NCBI RefSeq assembly: GCF_021245735.1
Contig: NZ_JAJISB010000015.1
Coordinates: 1 to 43,464 of the forward strand
DNA from: Brevibacillus daliensis
Lineage (GTDB): Bacteria; Bacillota; Bacilli; Brevibacillales; Brevibacillaceae
Direction of reading: 5' to 3'
Length of the DNA stretch: 43,464 nt
Shown here: positions 36,426-43,464 of the stretch, piece by piece
Layout of the letters: each line of letters opens with the position of its first letter
Numbering within the stretch: the first letter of the stretch is position 1
Notes under the pieces: model-generated
The model's input: the letters and a program-made list of their open reading frames with translations, nothing else
What the model was told of the DNA's origin: nothing
The model's database searches: none
Program-made: the position numbers and the translations under genes

Positions 36426-37226
36426 TTATGGTTGAACGGTATGTCCGGTTCCCTCTATTCGCTCGGGATGGGTATAAACGTTTAAGGTATCTCCCCGAAT
36501 AAAGCCTACAGCAGTAATTCCAAGCTCCTCAGCTAGATCTAGTGCCAGATCAGTTGGAGCTGATTTGGAGAGAATAATACCCACTCCGATCTTAGCCACT
36601 TTTAAAAGGACCTCGGAGGAAATACGCCCACTAAAAGCAATAACTTTATCCTTTAAAGAAATACGGTTACTCAGGCAATAGCCGTAAATCTTATCAAGAG
36701 CATTATGCCTGCCAATGTCCATTCGGATAACCACAACTCCATCCTTACTTGCAAGCATTGCGTTATGCACGCCACCTGTCTGCTGAAAAAACTTGGAGTT
36801 AACCTGCCGCATCAATCGCTGGCAATCCTGAACGGTGATTACCTGCCTGCTCATGATGGTTTTGGCTGTACGCACATCGCTTTGCAAGTAAAATTGACGG
36901 CTTTTTCCGCAACAGGAGCCGATAAAACGTTTGGAGTGAACGGGGGACAAGTCTACTTCTCTATTCAACTGAATATAGGCAAATCCTGTCTCTTCCTGAA
37001 TGGACAAGGATTTAATTTCATCTGCAGTACGAATCACTCCTTCTGATGCAAGAAAGCCGATTACCAACTCTTCCATCTGATCAGGTGTGCAAACCATAGT
37101 AGCAAATTCAATGTTATTTACTTGTAAAGTAAGCGGAAATTCTGAGGCAATCTCGTCATTTTTGGTGTAAAACTGGCTCCCATCATATTTATGAATAGGA
37201 CGCATTGTAGAAATTTCCTTAGACAT
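36426..37226 (-). CDS. fdhD: Formate dehydrogenase accessory sulfurtransferase
   Basis: A protein of about 266 residues. FdhD transfers sulfur from IscS to the Mo-bis-MGD cofactor of formate dehydrogenase. The catalytic Cys motif is SCCGKSR (about 107-113; the family has CxxC or CCG-type forms). Others are MRLMRQVNSKFFQQTGGVHNA-like (notably FFQQTGGVHNAML), DIGRHNALDKIYG and FSGRISSEVLLKVAK with SKSAPTDLA. I prefer the second ATG (37226), 7 bases from AGGTG; the first lies at 37232. No formate dehydrogenase subunit is in the window, so the target enzyme must be elsewhere. Confidence 0.92.
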   Translation of the reverse strand: MSKEISTMRPIHKYDGSQFYTKNDEIASEFPLTLQVNNIEFATMVCTPDQMEELVIGFLASEGVIRTADEIKSLSIQEETGFAYIQLNREVDLSPVHSKRFIGSCCGKSRQFYLQSDVRTAKTIMSRQVITVQDCQRLMRQVNSKFFQQTGGVHNAMLASKDGVVVIRMDIGRHNALDKIYGYCLSNRISLKDKVIAFSGRISSEVLLKVAKIGVGIILSKSAPTDLALDLAEELGITAVGFIRGDTLNVYTHPERIEGTGHTVQP

Positions 37227-37273
37227 CTTCATTCACCTCTTCATTTATTCCATCGTTATTTGAATCTATATAG

Positions 37274-37323
37274 AAAAAAACCGCAAGCATCCCTTCTTGT
37301 CAGGAGGGAAGGATGCTTGCGGT
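37274..37323 (-). terminator. Terminator of the MpsC-family gene
   Basis: A 12-bp perfect stem (CCGCAAGCATCC/GGATGCTTGCGG) with an 18-base loop, followed on the minus strand by seven T. It separates the MpsC-family gene from fdhD, which must have its own promoter in about 40 bases or receive read-through. Confidence 0.85.
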
Positions 37324-37386
37324 GGCTAGTCTTTAGCAGGATCACACTACCAAGTCCCAACTGCTGACAAAAGTCCATACATGCAT

Positions 37387-37752
37387 TTACCGATCTGAAC
37401 TAAACTTTTTTTCCAGATCCTGATCAAATACAAAGATGGTCATTCCGAAGTCTCGTTCTATATCAATATCTACAAATAGATCCTGAAAAGTTGCTCCCAA
37501 TAACTCTTCCATCTCGACAGGTCTGTTTTTGTGATACATATCCTTCACCATCTCTGTCCGAGCAGAACGAAGCATTTGTTTTCCAGTATCTGCTGTGGCT
37601 ATAAATTTTTCAACAGGAGACAAATTACCTTGCATTTCACATATGGCCCAGTTTTTACAGAAGGTCGTCTTAATCTGACTGGGTCCTTTACCCATATGCC
37701 TTTTTCGGAACGATCGCACCAGATTGCTGAATTCTGCTTCATAGTTCGCCAT
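37387..37752 (-). CDS. MpsC-family (DUF2294) protein
   Basis: A 121-residue protein of the DUF2294/MpsC family, named after the membrane-potential-generating MpsABC system of Staphylococcus; no MpsA/MpsB genes are next to it. The start at 37752 gives MANYEAEFSNLVRSFRKRHMGKGP, whose VRSFRKRHMGKGP part is typical, although the ribosome site is weak and the open frame extends 23 codons further. The sequence is soluble and shows no spans. It lies between the OFA transporter and fdhD. DUF2294 proteins often neighbour formate dehydrogenase genes, so a link to formate metabolism is possible, by inference. Confidence 0.7.
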   Translation of the reverse strand: MANYEAEFSNLVRSFRKRHMGKGPSQIKTTFCKNWAICEMQGNLSPVEKFIATADTGKQMLRSARTEMVKDMYHKNRPVEMEELLGATFQDLFVDIDIERDFGMTIFVFDQDLEKKFSSDR

Positions 37753-37856
37753 TCTAGTCAACTCGCTTCGTCTTTTTACAAATATTATAAAAATATTATC
37801 ATTAGACGTAAGAATTAGCAATTCATATCAATCGTCCCTAGCACATACAGTAGACC

Positions 37857-39122
37857 TTACACAGTCTGGGTTGTTGCTTTTATTTTACTGTTTTCATGGC
37901 GCAATCTCTTGATATCTAGACGAATTAATAGAGAGATGGCGAAAGCAACCACAAACATCCCGGCAAAGATGGACATGGAACCAATGTAACTGCCAGTTGT
38001 TTCACGAACCCATGTAGCGAAAATAGGACCTACCAGGCCTGCCGCAGACCATGCAGTAAGGATGTAACCATGGATTGCCCCCAGCTGCTTCGTTCCAAAC
38101 AAGTCTCCAATGTAAGCTGGAATAGAAGCAAAACCCCCTCCATAACAGGTCATGATAATAAAGATTACGACTTGGAATAAAAGTGCTGACTGAATACTTG
38201 GAAGCAGGAAGAATGCTACCATTTGAATCGCAAAAAATGCGGTGTACGTATTAGGTCTGCCAATGTAGTCAGAGAAGGATGCCCAGGCAATTCGTCCGCC
38301 TCCGTTAAACAAACCTGCCAAACCTACCATCGCAGCTGCCTGTACTGCTGTCATTCCGGCAATCTCCTGTGCCATTGGTGAAGCTTCAGACAGAATTGCG
38401 ATTCCACAGGTTATATTGATGAACAACATAAGCCAGAGATAATAGAAACGCTTTGTCTTGATCGCCTCATTCGCAGTTAACTGAGATAGATCTGCCACTT
38501 TTTCCTTTGCTCCCGACTCCACTTTTTCCTTGATTCCTTCTGGAGCCCAGTCCTTAGGTGGCGGTGCAAGATACTGTGCAGAGGAAAACATAACAATAAA
38601 ATAAATACTACCCAGAATATAGAAAGTATTAGGTATGCCTACGTTACTAATTAGCTTTTGAATAATCGGACCTGCAATCAGTGAAGCAAATCCGAAGCCC
38701 ATGATTGCCATTCCAGTGGCAAGACCTCGTCGGTCCGGGAACCATTTAACCAAAGTAGAAACAGGCGTAATATAACCCACTCCAAGCCCAATACCTCCTA
38801 ATACTCCGTAACACAGATAAAGAAGATAGAGATTGCCAAATTGAGTAGCGACACCTGCTCCGATCATACCCACTCCAAAAAAGATAGATGATAGCGTACC
38901 AGATTTACGAGGTCCGTGCTTCTCTACGAAGTGACCAAGAAAGGCTGCTGATAAACCTAGAAAAAAGATTGCGATACTAAAGGTGAGGGAAACATCACTT
39001 GGATTCCACCCAAATTCCTTCTGAAGTGGCTTAGAATAGACACTCCAAGCATACACCGAGCCGATTGAAATATGGATTCCTACAGCGGACGCGGCAATCA
39101 ACCAACGGTTCTTAACATTCAT
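37857..39122 (-). CDS. OFA-family MFS transporter (oxalate/formate antiporter type)
   Basis: A 421-residue transporter with 12 predicted spans. I chose the ATG at 39122, with AAGGAGGAA seven bases before it, giving MNVKNRWLIAASAVGIHISIG. The segment SVYAWSVYSKPLQKEFGW (about 22-39) is the OFA signature, and FPDRRGLATGMAIMGFG (about 131) is the loop motif. Known members exchange oxalate for formate or move lactate or pyruvate. Position next to fdhD, moeA and moaA favours a carboxylate such as formate, but the substrate is inferred. The promoter region upstream contains copy 2 of the 46-bp repeat. Confidence 0.85.
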   Translation of the reverse strand: MNVKNRWLIAASAVGIHISIGSVYAWSVYSKPLQKEFGWNPSDVSLTFSIAIFFLGLSAAFLGHFVEKHGPRKSGTLSSIFFGVGMIGAGVATQFGNLYLLYLCYGVLGGIGLGVGYITPVSTLVKWFPDRRGLATGMAIMGFGFASLIAGPIIQKLISNVGIPNTFYILGSIYFIVMFSSAQYLAPPPKDWAPEGIKEKVESGAKEKVADLSQLTANEAIKTKRFYYLWLMLFINITCGIAILSEASPMAQEIAGMTAVQAAAMVGLAGLFNGGGRIAWASFSDYIGRPNTYTAFFAIQMVAFFLLPSIQSALLFQVVIFIIMTCYGGGFASIPAYIGDLFGTKQLGAIHGYILTAWSAAGLVGPIFATWVRETTGSYIGSMSIFAGMFVVAFAISLLIRLDIKRLRHENSKIKATTQTV

Positions 39123-39185
39123 AATATTCCTCCTTTTTAAATTAGTTCTAACCTGTTGGATTAAGACCAAAACAAAATGGTCATA

Positions 39186-39231
39186 ACCGTTTTGTTGGAC
39201 CGCAAGCGGTCACATCCAATTTTATGAAAAA
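39186..39231. repeat. 46-bp exact repeat, copy 2
   Basis: Identical to 28081-28126. Again the minus-strand reading places it straight after a hairpin with a T tract. Here it lies 64-109 bases upstream of the OFA transporter start. Confidence 0.85.
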
Positions 39232-39247
39232 CGTCGAGACGTTTTTC
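39226..39247 (-). terminator. Perfect hairpin next to the 46-bp repeat
   Basis: GAAAAACGTC-GA-GACGTTTTTC: a 22-base perfect palindrome whose arms carry A5/T5, so it can act as a terminator in either direction. Its left arm shares GAAAAA with the repeat. Confidence 0.6.
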
Positions 39248-39251
39248 ACAG

Positions 39252-39314
39252 AAAAAAAACCGTCGCATAATTGCTTAAAATGAGAGTCCTCTCACTCTAG
39301 CATTACGGACGGTT
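39252..39314 (-). terminator. Long hairpin terminator downstream of ung
   Basis: On the minus strand AACCGTC pairs with GACGGTT. Inside, CGTAATGCT pairs with AGCAATTATG (one bulge), and TGAGA with TCTCA forms the tip. Eight T follow. The stem is longer than a usual terminator and may be a small structured RNA end. Confidence 0.65.
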
Positions 39315-39362
39315 AGTGTAAAAACAGGGACGCTGCCTTTATACCAACAGTTTCTTCCTTAT

Positions 39363-39396
39363 AAAAAAGCTCTTTAATAGGTGACAGTAACCTATT
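39363..39396 (-). terminator. Weak hairpin after ung
   Basis: The 7-bp arms AATAGGT/ACCTATT are separated by 7 bases; a T6 run follows after AAAGAGC on the minus strand. The gap between stem and T run makes it a poor terminator. Confidence 0.35.
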
Positions 39397-39509
39397 CCTT
39401 ATCAAAAAACTTTTTTATTACTACCAGTTCATCAATATTATTCACATATTTGTCATAATAGTAGCAGGAAAGCGTATTCAAGACAATACTTTGTAGCAAA
39501 TTAACTTTT

Positions 39510-40184
39510 TTACAAATCTGGAAGTTGCCAACCGATCGGGTCTCTTCCATTACTTTGTAAAAATTCGTTTGCTTTCGAGAATGGCTTAGAGCCAAAGAAA
39601 CCTCTTCTTGCTGATAACGGACTAGGGTGAACAGATTCAAGAACACAGTGCTTTTTCGTGTCAATCATGCTTCTCTTCTCTTGTGCATTCCTTCCCCACA
39701 AGATGAACACTACTGGCTCATCCTTTTCATTCACAGCTTTGATTACTTCGTTCGTAAAAATCTCCCAACCCATGCCACGGTGGGAATTAGCCTCCCCTGC
39801 ACGCACAGTTAATCCCGTATTTAACATTAATACACCTTGCTCTGCCCACGATGTCAGATGACCATGATTAGGTATTGAGATATTCAGATCACTCTGTAAC
39901 TCCTTATAGATATTAAGCAAGGACGGAGGAATAGCCACACCAGGCTTAACAGAAAAGCTTAATCCGTGTGCTTGATTAGGACCGTGGTACGGATCTTGTC
40001 CGAGAATGACTACCTTAATTTCCTTATAGGATGTATGGTGTAGTGCATTAAAAATATCGTATTTGTCTGGATAAATTGTTTTCGATTGATACTCTTTCTT
40101 CAAAAAATCTCTCAACTGGAGGTAATATGGCTTCTCAAACTCACCCTCCAGAATGGGAGCCCAGTCGTTTTTTAATATAGTCAT
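39510..40184 (-). CDS. ung: Uracil-DNA glycosylase
   Basis: A 224-residue family 1 uracil-DNA glycosylase, which removes uracil from DNA. The water-activating motif [18 protein letters not shown] (Asp near residue 64), [18 protein letters not shown] with the uracil-binding Asn environment, [10 protein letters not shown], and the DNA-intercalating loop [13 protein letters not shown] (about 186-198) are all intact. The length matches B. subtilis Ung (225). The ribosome site is weak (GAGATGGT just before ATG). The gene is monocistronic. Confidence 0.95.
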   Translation of the reverse strand: MTILKNDWAPILEGEFEKPYYLQLRDFLKKEYQSKTIYPDKYDIFNALHHTSYKEIKVVILGQDPYHGPNQAHGLSFSVKPGVAIPPSLLNIYKELQSDLNISIPNHGHLTSWAEQGVLMLNTGLTVRAGEANSHRGMGWEIFTNEVIKAVNEKDEPVVFILWGRNAQEKRSMIDTKKHCVLESVHPSPLSARRGFFGSKPFSKANEFLQSNGRDPIGWQLPDL

Positions 40185-40292
40185 ACCATCTCGACATCCC
40201 TTCTTCTTTTTCCTTTACCATCATACCTTTTCAATTAGGAATGGAAAATACCATAAGCAAGAATAATAGCTTAGAAGCTGATTTGAAATAGG

Positions 40293-40325
40293 AAAAGGTT
40301 GCCGGAAGATATATCGGCAACCTTT
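40293..40325 (-). terminator. Terminator of the glutamate symporter gene
   Basis: An 11-bp perfect stem AAAGGTTGCCG/CGGCAACCTTT with a 10-base loop; the minus-strand tail is TTTTCC. It lies 77 bases after the stop codon. Confidence 0.7.
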
Positions 40326-40401
40326 AATAGACTACTTTTCATTATTACAACAATTAGCTTCTTTTTCCATTTCCTTAATCGTTCACACCAAAATATTAGA
40401 T

Positions 40402-41655
40402 TTAGATACTTGCTAAATACTTTTTACCCTTTTCTTGGTCGTACTCGCCTTCCCATTTGGAAATAACAACTACAGCCAAAGAATTCCCGATTACATTAAC
40501 GACTGTTCGCGCCATATCTAGCAGACGATCAATACCGGCAATAAATGCCAATCCTTCTACAGGGATACCTACAGAACCCAATGTAGCTAGCAGTACAACG
40601 AAGGAAACACCAGGCACACCAGCAATCCCCTTAGATGTAACCATCAGGACAAGCATCAGTGTTACTTGTTCTACGATGGAAAGATTAATCCCATACATTT
40701 GAGCAATAAAAAGTGCTGCAATAGCTTGATATAAGGTAGACCCATCCAGGTTAAAAGAGTAGCCGGTTGGGACTACAAAGGAAGTAATCGCTTTAGGACA
40801 ACCGAACTTCTCCATTTTTTCCATCATTTTTGGTAGTACTGTTTCAGAGCTTGCTGTTGAATAGGCAAGCAAGATTTCATTTCGCAGTATCTTGATAATT
40901 TGAAAGATGCTGATTCCAGCCCACTTCGCTACTATCCCTAATACTATAAATACGAAGAAAATCATCGCTGCATAAACTAAAATCATTAGTTGTCCAAGTG
41001 GAATGAGAGATTTCAAACCAAACTTGGATACTGTTATTCCAATTAATGCAAAGACACCAAACGGAGCAAATTTCATGATCAGGTTCGTCACCCAAAACAT
41101 GGCGTCAGCAACACCCTGGAAAAAGTGTAAAACGGGTTTTCCTCTTTCTCCAACGGCTGCTACGCCTAAACCAAATAAGACAGAGAAAAAGATAATCGCT
41201 AGCATGTCCCCTTTGGCAATAGCTGCGAACACATTGGTAGGAACAATATCTACAATCATATCAACTGTAGAATAGTTTTCTTTTTGTTCAGCTGAATCTA
41301 CATAGGATCCAATATCAGTAGTTTCTAATGCATTCATATCAACACCAACGCCAGGTTGGAAAATGTTTGCAGCTAACAATCCAACTACGATAGCAATGGT
41401 AGTAATTATCTCAAAATAGAGAATTGTCTTCCCACCAATTTTTCCAAGTTTCTTAATGTCGCCTACTCCGGCAACCCCTACAATCAAGCTAGCAATAACG
41501 ATTGGGACAACAATCATTTTGATCAGGTGAAGAAAGATATCTCCTATTGGTTGCAGAAACTCAGCTGCTTTAGGATTACCATAAAAAATTGCCCCTACGA
41601 TGATACCTAGGATAAGACCAATAATGATCTGAACCGCTAAACCATATTTTTTCAT
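40402..41655 (-). CDS. gltP: Dicarboxylate/amino acid:cation symporter (GltP-like)
   Basis: A 417-residue secondary transporter of the DAACS family that co-imports glutamate/aspartate with H+ or Na+. The ATG at 41655 (AGAGGTG six bases upstream) gives MKKYGLAVQIIIGLILG. An open frame of 60 further hydrophobic codons upstream comes from AT-rich DNA and is unlikely to be translated. Key motifs are the re-entrant loop STASSETVLPKMMEKMEKFG (about 287-306) and NLDGSTLYQAIAALFIAQ (about 319-336), closest to B. subtilis GltP as I remember it. Eight spans and two hairpin loops are expected. It is monocistronic. Confidence 0.88.
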   Translation of the reverse strand: MKKYGLAVQIIIGLILGIIVGAIFYGNPKAAEFLQPIGDIFLHLIKMIVVPIVIASLIVGVAGVGDIKKLGKIGGKTILYFEIITTIAIVVGLLAANIFQPGVGVDMNALETTDIGSYVDSAEQKENYSTVDMIVDIVPTNVFAAIAKGDMLAIIFFSVLFGLGVAAVGERGKPVLHFFQGVADAMFWVTNLIMKFAPFGVFALIGITVSKFGLKSLIPLGQLMILVYAAMIFFVFIVLGIVAKWAGISIFQIIKILRNEILLAYSTASSETVLPKMMEKMEKFGCPKAITSFVVPTGYSFNLDGSTLYQAIAALFIAQMYGINLSIVEQVTLMLVLMVTSKGIAGVPGVSFVVLLATLGSVGIPVEGLAFIAGIDRLLDMARTVVNVIGNSLAVVVISKWEGEYDQEKGKKYLASI

Positions 41656-42097
41656 CTGAACACCTCTCAACATAAAACTTAATAAAGTTAATTGCAAAAA
41701 ATAGACTGAACTTAGGAATAAAACGAAAAAACGTCGAAATACAGATATAAGTAGGGGTTTCAACAAATAAAAATAAATAAACATGAGGGAAATATCGAAA
41801 CTAAAAATTAGAAATATTAGATTTCTTATTTTCATTTCATTTATTTATTTTTATTTTCATCACATCTACTATCTTATAAGGAGAAAAAGCAAAACACAAT
41901 ATTTTTTATACTTTATCCACAAATAACCTAAAGTTTAGTGATGTGTTTAACTTACGAACAAATATTTTTATTTTTTAGATTTTCTAATTATGTTATATCG
42001 TTTTTTAAAAAGAATAGCCTTTTATTAATCAAAAAAATCCCCCTTAAATCAGGGGGATATCTTCTACATTCATTCTAATGTGTTAGTATCTTCACCA
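41656..42097. other. AT-rich spacer upstream of gltP (442 bp)
   Basis: Very A+T-rich. It should hold the gltP promoter on the minus strand, but several -10-like boxes compete and I cannot choose one. It also contains the terminator at 42031-42058. No other gene is seen. Confidence 0.5.
42031..42058 (-). terminator. Terminator of the decayed exosporium gene
   Basis: An 8-bp perfect stem ATCCCCCT/AGGGGGAT with a 6-base loop and seven T on the minus strand. Confidence 0.85.
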
Positions 42098-42286
42098 TTA
42101 TTCGATTGTTACGCCTACACTTACAAGGCCTGTGAGCGAAGGTGTTAACGCAACCGCAGTTCCATGTATAGGATCGAAAAGATTGTTAGGTGTCGATGAA
42201 CTATACAATTGTGCAGTAACGGTAACTGAACCAATCCTGAGGCCTATTGCAACTGCATTGCTAAAGAAAGCTGCAAATTCTGCTGG
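42098..42286 (-). pseudogene. Remnant of a BclB-like exosporium glycoprotein C-terminus
   Basis: A minus-strand frame of 62 codons ends at a TAA (42100-42098) and is bounded upstream by an in-frame TAG (42289-42287) with no start codon. It reads FAAFFSNAVAIGLRIGS, then VTVTAQLYSSSTPNNLFDPI, then GTAVALTPSLTG, and abruptly LVSVGVTIE. The first parts match the C-terminal beta domain of BclB-type exosporium proteins (consensus SAFFS, TVTAQLYSSTTPNN, TPxPG). The final SVGVTIE resembles the extreme C-terminus. So the collagen-like N-terminus and an inner part of the domain are missing. Its terminator is intact. Confidence 0.6.
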
Positions 42287-42422
42287 CTACAATAGGTTTG
42301 AATAAAGTAACCAATTTTTACTCTTTTCAATATATTGGATAAAGAACTATTTTTGCTTACCTTGTATAACGGCCGTGACCGCTCTACTAAAGGCTCACAT
42401 ATACATAATAAACTGAATTCAT

Positions 42423-42510
42423 GTAGGTAGGAAATGTATCCTTAGACTCTCTACTAGGCTATGAAATTAGCTAGGACATGAGACGAGGTTCAGAGGGACT
42501 CTCTACCTAC
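42423..42510. repeat. Long-range inverted repeat with nested hairpin
   Basis: The outer arms GTAGGTAG (42423-42430) and CTACCTAC (42503-42510) are perfect. Inside lies CTAGGCTA/TAGCTAG (42454-42461 with 42468-42474, one bulge). GACTCTCTAC occurs twice as a direct repeat (42445-42454, 42497-42506). The function is unknown. Confidence 0.45.
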
Positions 42511-42564
42511 CGTTTACAGTAACATCGCAAGGAATAGGATCACTACTAGTCTCCTTTTCATGCA

Positions 42565-42600
42565 GTCGATTAAGTCCCCATGCTACATGATCTAATCGAC
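42565..42600. repeat. Inverted repeat ahead of the terminal gene
   Basis: The 8-bp perfect arms GTCGATTA and TAATCGAC are separated by 20 bases, ending 16 bases before the ribosome site GGAGGTG at 42617. It may be an operator or a leader hairpin. Confidence 0.45.
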
Positions 42601-42634
42601 AAGAAACACCATTCTCGGAGGTGAAAAGTAACCC

Positions 42635-43464
42635 GTGAGTCACTCATCTTTTTCTCATCAATTACCACATCATGATTATGGAATCCGCGTCGTACTGTCA
42701 GCCAACACATCTTCTGTCACGATAGGTTCGATTATTACTTATACCGTGCAGGTGTTTAATGACAATGATGGGATTTTAACAGATGCAACGCTTGTAATAC
42801 CTGCACCACCAGACACTACTTTTGTTCCAAACAGTGTAACTATAAACGGATTTCCACAGCTTGAAGCCTCGCCTTTAATTGGAATTAATATTGGCGCAAT
42901 TCCTCAAGCAGTCGATTTTATCAGTGTCTCCTATCAATTCCAGGTTGTATCAACCCTTGATCCTGAACTGATTAAATCTCAAGCAACTTTATCAGGAACA
43001 CTATTGTGGAACGGTATAACTATTCCTGTTTCGGTGTTATCCAATGAGTTAATCAGCCCATTCCCTGGAGTAAGCATACCACTTTACGGAACGAACAACG
43101 GTATCATCGTACCTGAGGGCAAAATTGTAAAATCTTATGTGAAAATTGCTAACCCTGGGGGAAATCCACTACTTTACGAACTACTTTCTCAACCTAGTCA
43201 CGGTCGAATTATACTGGTATCAGATGGTCGTTATATTTACAAACCTCAGAAAGGTTTTAGAGGAGAAGATTTATTTACGGTCCTTGCTATTGATCCAGTC
43301 TGCAGTTCTAGCGCTATCGTCCGCGTCGTAGTTGCTGTAGAATCAAAATGCCATAAACCTCGTCATTCCAGCTCTAGCTCTTCCAGTAGTTCCAGTCCTT
43401 GTTCTAGTTCATCTTCCAGTAGCTCCTGCTTTAGTTCTGATTCATCTTCCAGTAGTTCCTGCTT
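42635..43464 (+). CDS. DUF11-like/Ig-like spore-surface protein with Ser/Cys-rich tail (partial)
   Basis: An open frame from a GTG at 42635 to the window end (276 codons, continuing). An in-frame TAA at 42629 and the lack of an in-frame ATG support this start; GGAGG lies 13 bases upstream, a long spacing. There is no signal peptide. Residues about 13-135 read as a DUF11-type repeat (SANTSSVTIGSIITYTVQVFN, of which IGSIITYTVQVFND is typical). About 150-235 form an Ig/cadherin-like module (PLLYELLSQPSHGRI, YIYKPQKGFRGEDLFTVLA). After KCHKPRH the chain becomes almost pure Ser with regular Cys, in 11-residue units. The likely site is the coat or exosporium, by inference from the lack of a signal peptide, the Cys/Ser repeats and the exosporium remnant next door. 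Confidence 0.65.
   Translation, partial: MSHSSFSHQLPHHDYGIRVVLSANTSSVTIGSIITYTVQVFNDNDGILTDATLVIPAPPDTTFVPNSVTINGFPQLEASPLIGINIGAIPQAVDFISVSYQFQVVSTLDPELIKSQATLSGTLLWNGITIPVSVLSNELISPFPGVSIPLYGTNNGIIVPEGKIVKSYVKIANPGGNPLLYELLSQPSHGRIILVSDGRYIYKPQKGFRGEDLFTVLAIDPVCSSSAIVRVVVAVESKCHKPRHSSSSSSSSSSPCSSSSSSSSCFSSDSSSSSSC
43409..43464 (+). repeat. 33-bp tandem repeat coding for SSSSSSCFSSD
   Basis: Unit 1 is 43409-43441; unit 2 starts at 43442 and is cut by the window end after 23 bases, with a single difference (AGC/AGT) in the overlap. A looser Ser-rich run (43348-43408) precedes it. Confidence 0.8.

Larger units (their letters stand above)
39123..39509. other. Structured intergenic region between ung and the OFA transporter (387 bp)
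   Basis: It holds three successive hairpins with T tracts on the minus strand and the 46-bp repeat, listed separately. I see no convincing small gene. An open frame overlapping the end of ung is a shadow. Confidence 0.6.
42287..42634. other. Repeat-rich spacer before the spore-surface-like gene (348 bp)
   Basis: It contains two inverted repeats and a 10-base direct repeat, listed separately. A sporulation promoter is expected if the downstream gene is a coat/exosporium gene. CATATACATAATA near 42396-42409, with ACC 17 bases upstream, loosely resembles a sigma-K promoter but does not fit well. Confidence 0.4.

Noticed and set aside
39392-39664. A 90-codon minus-strand open frame overlapping the end of ung
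   Set aside because: It lies out of frame inside ung for more than half its length, has no ribosome site and no recognisable motif.
41656-41835. A 60-residue hydrophobic N-terminal extension of the glutamate symporter
   Set aside because: It is AT-rich intergenic sequence that happens to be open. The ATG at 41655 has a ribosome site and matches the family N-terminus.

Overview
The window looks like a chromosomal segment of an aerobic or facultative, endospore-forming Firmicute of the Paenibacillaceae. Brevibacillus is my best guess and B. laterosporus a plausible species. The reasons are Bacillus-type genes (YpsC, a YclM-type aspartokinase, a BmrCD/YheIH pair, a BceRSAB-type module), strong AGGAGG ribosome sites, many U-tailed terminators, moderate-to-low G+C, and exosporium/spore-surface-like genes at the right edge. 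I saw no rRNA, tRNA, CRISPR array or intact insertion sequence.

Layout. 1-228: an unassigned structured RNA candidate on the minus strand behind a TATAAT box. 229-3484: a secreted DUF4855 protein and the rRNA methyltransferase YpsC. 3485-7885: a polyamine ABC transporter operon (potABCD), whose promoter is followed by a very early terminator-like hairpin. 7909-12613 (minus): a methyltransferase, a small conserved protein, aspartokinase and a chemoreceptor. 12796-22522 (minus): a block of envelope and antibiotic-resistance functions. It holds a Bce-type two-component system with its ABC transporter, a DUF2804 protein, and the heterodimeric multidrug exporter BmrCD, which is preceded by a promoter, a 27-codon leader ORF and two tandem terminators.

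22720-29475 is a signalling island with clear decay. It contains a truncated MHYT-GGDEF-EAL protein, a 1029-residue sensor carrying two kinase modules and a receiver, a broken DUF4832 lipoprotein gene, a REC-winged helix-BTAD response regulator, and a scrap of a possible histidine kinase. Its middle part looks richer in G+C than the flanks.

29658-41655 is mainly metabolic. It has an aldehyde dehydrogenase; an anaerobic/NO-detoxification operon (flavodiiron protein, FAD reductase, rubredoxin) behind a perfect Fnr/Crp-type palindrome; a molybdenum-cofactor and formate-dehydrogenase maturation cluster (moaA, moeA, fdhD) with an MpsC-family protein and an OFA-type transporter; ung; and a glutamate symporter. 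A 46-bp exact repeat links the decayed DUF4832 gene to the region upstream of the OFA transporter.

42031-43464: a decayed BclB-like exosporium gene (minus), a repeat-rich spacer, and the start of a spore-surface-like protein whose C-terminus turns into Ser/Cys tandem repeats running off the window.

The most interesting items are the bmrCD attenuator, the short pot leader, the left-edge RNA, the dual-kinase/BTAD pair and the 46-bp repeat. All functional assignments are from reading motifs and were not checked by database search.
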